From contig CAZWAD010000010.1 of NCBI GenBank assembly GCA_964631835.1, positions 58,772-122,771 on the forward strand: a stretch of 64,000 nt of DNA, in the 5' to 3' direction. A model generated the notes under the pieces. The model was not told the DNA's origin, did not search any database, and saw only the letters and a program-made list of their open reading frames with translations. A program made the position numbers and the translations under genes. This document shows positions 62,401 to 64,000 of this stretch, in pieces (position 1 is the stretch's first letter; each line of letters starts with the position of its first letter). Origin of the DNA: Bog-950 sp964631835 (lineage in GTDB: Bacteria > Bacteroidota > Bacteroidia > Chitinophagales > LD1).

Positions 62401-63619
62401 CCACCCGTGTTGCTGTTGAATTTGTTCCTGAAAAAGTAAGGCTGCCGCTGATATTGCAGGCTCCGGAATTAACAGCCAGCAAACTGGTTACTGAAGAAGT
62501 GGGCTGATTGATGGTAACATCGTTATTTACCGTAAGGGTTTTGCCCGATGCCAGGGTAAGGGTGCGCGCTGCGCTGCCGGTGCTCAGGCGCAGAAAGTTA
62601 CAGGTGTTATCAGTATTCATGGTATAGCTTACGGCAGTGGTTCCGGAGTTTCTTCCTATGCGCAAAACGCGGAACGAAGTGGAAGAAGTTCCGCCTATAG
62701 TGCCTGAAGAGCCGTTCAGCGTAAGCGTATCGTTGGTTCCGCTGAAAGTTCCGCCATTGTTGGTCCAGTCGCCATTTACTTCTATATCTTTATTGGTAGT
62801 AAATACGCTGCCTGACTCCAGCATAACGGAACCGGTAACCGATACCGCACCGGCAGCCGAATTAAGCGTAACCGAAGCCGAAGTATTTATTTGAATATTA
62901 TTAAAAGTAACCGAAGCCGATGGGGTAATGCTGCTGCCGTTCCAGAATACGGCTGTTCCTTTTCCGTTCCAGTTGCTGGCGGTGGAGCTGATGGTTACCG
63001 AGTTTTTGTAATTAACGGTGCAGCCCGCAAAAGTTACAAGACCGGCTACCTGGTTGGTGTAAGCTCCGTTGAAAGTAATGGTACCGGCACCGGTAAATAT
63101 GATACTTTGCTTGCTGTTGCTGATAGTTATGGCAGGCGTTACGTTAATAGTTCCCGAGCCAACCTGAATACCACTGAGCGAAGATGAAGGACCGTAACCC
63201 CATACGGAAAAAGTTCCGTTAATATTAATAGTACCGGGCCCGGCATCGAGGGTAAAGGTTTTGTTTTTGCTCAAGGGGTTTATTTGCAGGTCACCGGTTA
63301 TGGTAAGGCTGTTTGATGCCGAAGTAATTTGAAGAATACCATCGGCATTGGTGTTGTTTCCTATAGTTAAGTTATTGCAGGTATAAGAGCCGTCAACGGT
63401 AACAATATCGCCACTGCGTATAATGATGTCATCGTCAGTGGCGGGTACGCCCGAAGGGCTCCAGGTTGCCGAAGCGCTCCAGTTGCCGTTGCCGGTTGAG
63501 GTTTTGGTTACCGCATACAGGGTAGGGGCAAGGGCAGTAACCATAAACATTACAAGCAAGCCGCGCTGTGCGCCTTTGCCCGGTAAGGTAAGTAAAGCTT
63601 TGGTAAGAAGCTTGTTCAT
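59483..63619 (-). CDS. Giant T9SS-sorted surface protein with internal duplication
   Basis: A 1378-residue secreted protein, probably an adhesin or surface-layer component. The signal peptide starts MNKLLTKALLTLPGKG and ends in VMFMVTALAPTLYA (ATG 63619 chosen over 63637). Residues about 30-1000 are Thr/Ser/Gly/Val-rich beta-strand repeats suggesting a beta-helix (for example VSGNWTNNGGTLSGGSNTV). A block of about 230 residues is present twice: compare VNNDVTINQPTSSVTSLLAV with VNNDATLNQPAGNSITNSLN, and CNISGSLTFSGTNS with CNISGNLVFSGTGP. A fibronectin-like domain (VETSWTTEIEINNDYFTVER) and a type A T9SS domain (SLYPNPTQGDVFVRIS) end it. Confidence 0.85.
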   Translation of the reverse strand: MNKLLTKALLTLPGKGAQRGLLVMFMVTALAPTLYAVTKTSTGNGNWSASATWSPSGVPATDDDIIIRSGDIVTVDGSYTCNNLTIGNNTNADGILQITSASNSLTITGDLQINPLSKNKTFTLDAGPGTININGTFSVWGYGPSSSLSGIQVGSGTINVTPAITISNSKQSIIFTGAGTITFNGAYTNQVAGLVTFAGCTVNYKNSVTISSTASNWNGKGTAVFWNGSSITPSASVTFNNIQINTSASVTLNSAAGAVSVTGSVMLESGSVFTTNKDIEVNGDWTNNGGTFSGTNDTLTLNGSSGTIGGTSSTSFRVLRIGRNSGTTAVSYTMNTDNTCNFLRLSTGSAARTLTLASGKTLTVNNDVTINQPTSSVTSLLAVNSGACNISGSLTFSGTNSTATRVAQVTVTSGALSVTGSVNWMSNSEVATEVITVSTGTVTFGSSITMGSNSGTLTCTGTGSVNFNGTTAPSFTFGGSSAAPVFTAASGSTLSFMKGFTNNTTAISLANTTTVFTGSGTVTPTAAITFGNVQINSGATVTLAGNITVSGNWTNNGGTLSGGSNTVILDGTSAAIGGSSSTSFPTLRIGKASGGNDVNCTININTTTNYLNIDGNAQPRTLTINSGVTLTVNNDATLNQPAGNSITNSLNVNAGTCNISGNLVFSGTGPTTSKIARVAVTSGVLNITGNVTWMSNTVSETEVITVSTGTITFGTSITMGSASGTVAVTGTGTINFNGTSVPSLTFGGATAPVLTTSSGCTVNFEKGFTTVTTSLAFASGSNINVGSVSSATHFTIDPGTTVTNNGTTIVYGNLTSTSASTFVNGANATLELRGAVSANVTLTATATGNTVSYKGGSDQTVKPTTYYNLILDNAGTKSCASGVAVNNNLTVQGAAVISNSVALTVTGTFTYASSAASTLGNNLTAYGLILSSGTLNDGGNTITINNSTGWTKNGGTFTSTGTVAFTGSTASIIGGTQPTTFNTLNINNPAGVTLGLSPAAATIVSGSLMLTNGLLNTSSTSILKLSDNATSGSGSLTSYVNGPMVKVGDDDFIFPIGKSGLWSRVKISGLISTATEVSAEFFRTGYEDVTTLSSELTQVSNSSYWMIDRTVTTDPVKLRFYWENAAWSDVMDCQYLTIAHYKGGQWEKEPATVVSGSSCSQATGGTGSIETDGYVSSFSPFGFGGSGGTALPIKLVSFDAFAKDNVVETSWTTEIEINNDYFTVERSVDGINFTEMSRIGGAGNSTSLLRYVWVDENPLPGISYYRLKQTDFDGQFSYSGIVAVTVTGKQIQLSLYPNPTQGDVFVRISSPSEKAEVTIYDITGRVLYSKYAGSGNGINQQAILVSPAGSLPPGTYVVSVVSSGVEKTERLVVNSIQQ

Positions 63620-63637
63620 GGTTTGTTCAATATACAT

Positions 63638-64000
63638 AGCCTGACAATAGCTGTCAACATTCTTTTACCCTGTTGCAACAATATTGTTTCAACAAACCGT
63701 AATAAACTTACAACCGGTGCTTTGTAGGCGAAAAGGTGCGAAATTTTCTTTACCGTTAAATAGTTACGGATTTACAAAGTGCAGAATGAAGTTTACAAAA
63801 GGGCTTTGGTTTTGGAGATGGGTAATGGTTTTTGGGATATAAACCCCCATTTTTTTATTACAAAGGCGAATTTTTTGGAGATAAATGCCATAAGTAAGGC
63901 AAGAAAACAGGGTTTTGTGAGTATCGGGTGAGGATTATGTTCAAAAACTGGTATTTTAAACCTTAGTAGAATTAACCGACCCGTTAATAAACCTTATTAA
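63638..64000. other. Gene-free right edge with faint 21-bp periodicity
   Basis: No coding frame is evident. From about 63771 there are weak signs of a decayed 21-bp array: TTTACAAA recurs 21 bases apart (63771 and 63792), G/A-TTTTT runs recur at 63828, 63849 and 63870, and TTTTGGAGAT recurs 63 bases apart (63810 and 63873). The left part (63638-63770) is presumably the promoter region of the giant gene. Confidence 0.35.

Noticed and set aside
60510..63187. Several long plus-strand reading frames of up to 240 codons
   Set aside because: They are antisense to the giant T9SS protein, with Val/Pro-rich translation that mirrors its Thr/Gly-rich codons. No start context or recognisable domain.

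Overview
The window reads as a chromosome segment of an uncultured or environmental member of the phylum Bacteroidota (class Bacteroidia in the broad sense). Evidence: several secreted proteins end in type IX secretion (T9SS) sorting domains; one protein carries SprB repeats and a gliding-motility-type C-terminal domain; promoter-like sites match the Bacteroidota TTTG / TAnnTTTG pattern; and the gene content (DUF1801, S23-type four-helix-bundle proteins, sodium:solute symporters beside glycosidases) is typical of that phylum. Two runs of exactly 100 N show that this is a scaffold. One of them (43079-43178) is almost certainly an assembly artefact, because the two contig ends carry the same 55 bases. 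I see no rRNA, tRNA, CRISPR array, prophage or intact insertion sequence.

Layout. 1-5.5 kb: start of recN, a GNAT acetyltransferase, an M23 peptidase coupled to a LOG-family protein, a symporter and a DUF1801 protein. 5.5-8.3 kb: nucleotide-sugar genes (galE, a second epimerase/decarboxylase-like SDR, rfbA). 8.4-10.7 kb: a two-gene ABC exporter. 10.8-16.6 kb: a secreted unknown, a 21-bp repeat array, then dnaJ and grpE separated by an inserted S23 gene, and typA. 16.7-22.2 kb: a carbohydrate locus (secreted unknown glycosidase-like protein, SGLT-type symporter, GH27 alpha-galactosidase). 22.2-24.5 kb: an XRE regulator, a second 21-bp array with an N gap, and a GC-rich gene of unknown function. 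24.6-31.7 kb: a secreted haem/copper-type protein, DinB-like, acyl-CoA dehydrogenase plus SDR, GH1 and an epoxide-hydrolase-like enzyme. 32.4-37.9 kb: penicillin-acylase-like protein, an unknown T9SS cargo and a cytochrome P450. 38.1-46.8 kb: a TetR-controlled fatty-acid beta-oxidation operon (HAD-ECH fusion, thiolase, S23 insert, two acyl-CoA dehydrogenases). 47.2-51.4 kb: a giant SprB-repeat adhesin-like protein, followed by a third 21-bp array. 51.9-59.4 kb: sulfatase-like hydrolase, FAD oxidoreductase, biotin-carrier protein, glpD, ArsR-type regulator, tsaB and an M28 peptidase. 59.5-63.6 kb: a giant T9SS-sorted surface protein.

The most unusual content is not in the genes. Three intergenic arrays (about 11.9, 22.8 and 51.5 kb) have unrelated sequences but identical architecture: contiguous 21-bp units without spacers or indels, alternating between two subtypes so that the higher-order unit is 42 bp. 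A fourth, much decayed 21-bp periodicity may lie at the right edge. Separately, seven gene starts are preceded by A/T-rich spacers built from 7-nt iterations. In two cases these form inverted repeats that bracket an S23/Avd-like four-helix-bundle gene placed in sense orientation inside an otherwise conserved operon (grpE-dnaJ; thiolase-acyl-CoA dehydrogenase), which looks like an insertion element of an undescribed kind. Smaller palindromic repeat families (a 17-bp perfect palindrome at 8.4 kb, GTTGGTG palindromes inside the GH27 signal-peptide region, GGTGGGT/CACCCACC elements) are also present.

The fatty-acid locus gives the clearest regulatory logic. A 16-bp palindrome (TACCAAACGGTTGGTA and a near-identical copy) overlaps the predicted -33 element both before the tetR gene and before the first beta-oxidation gene, as expected for an autoregulated TetR-family repressor of the operon.
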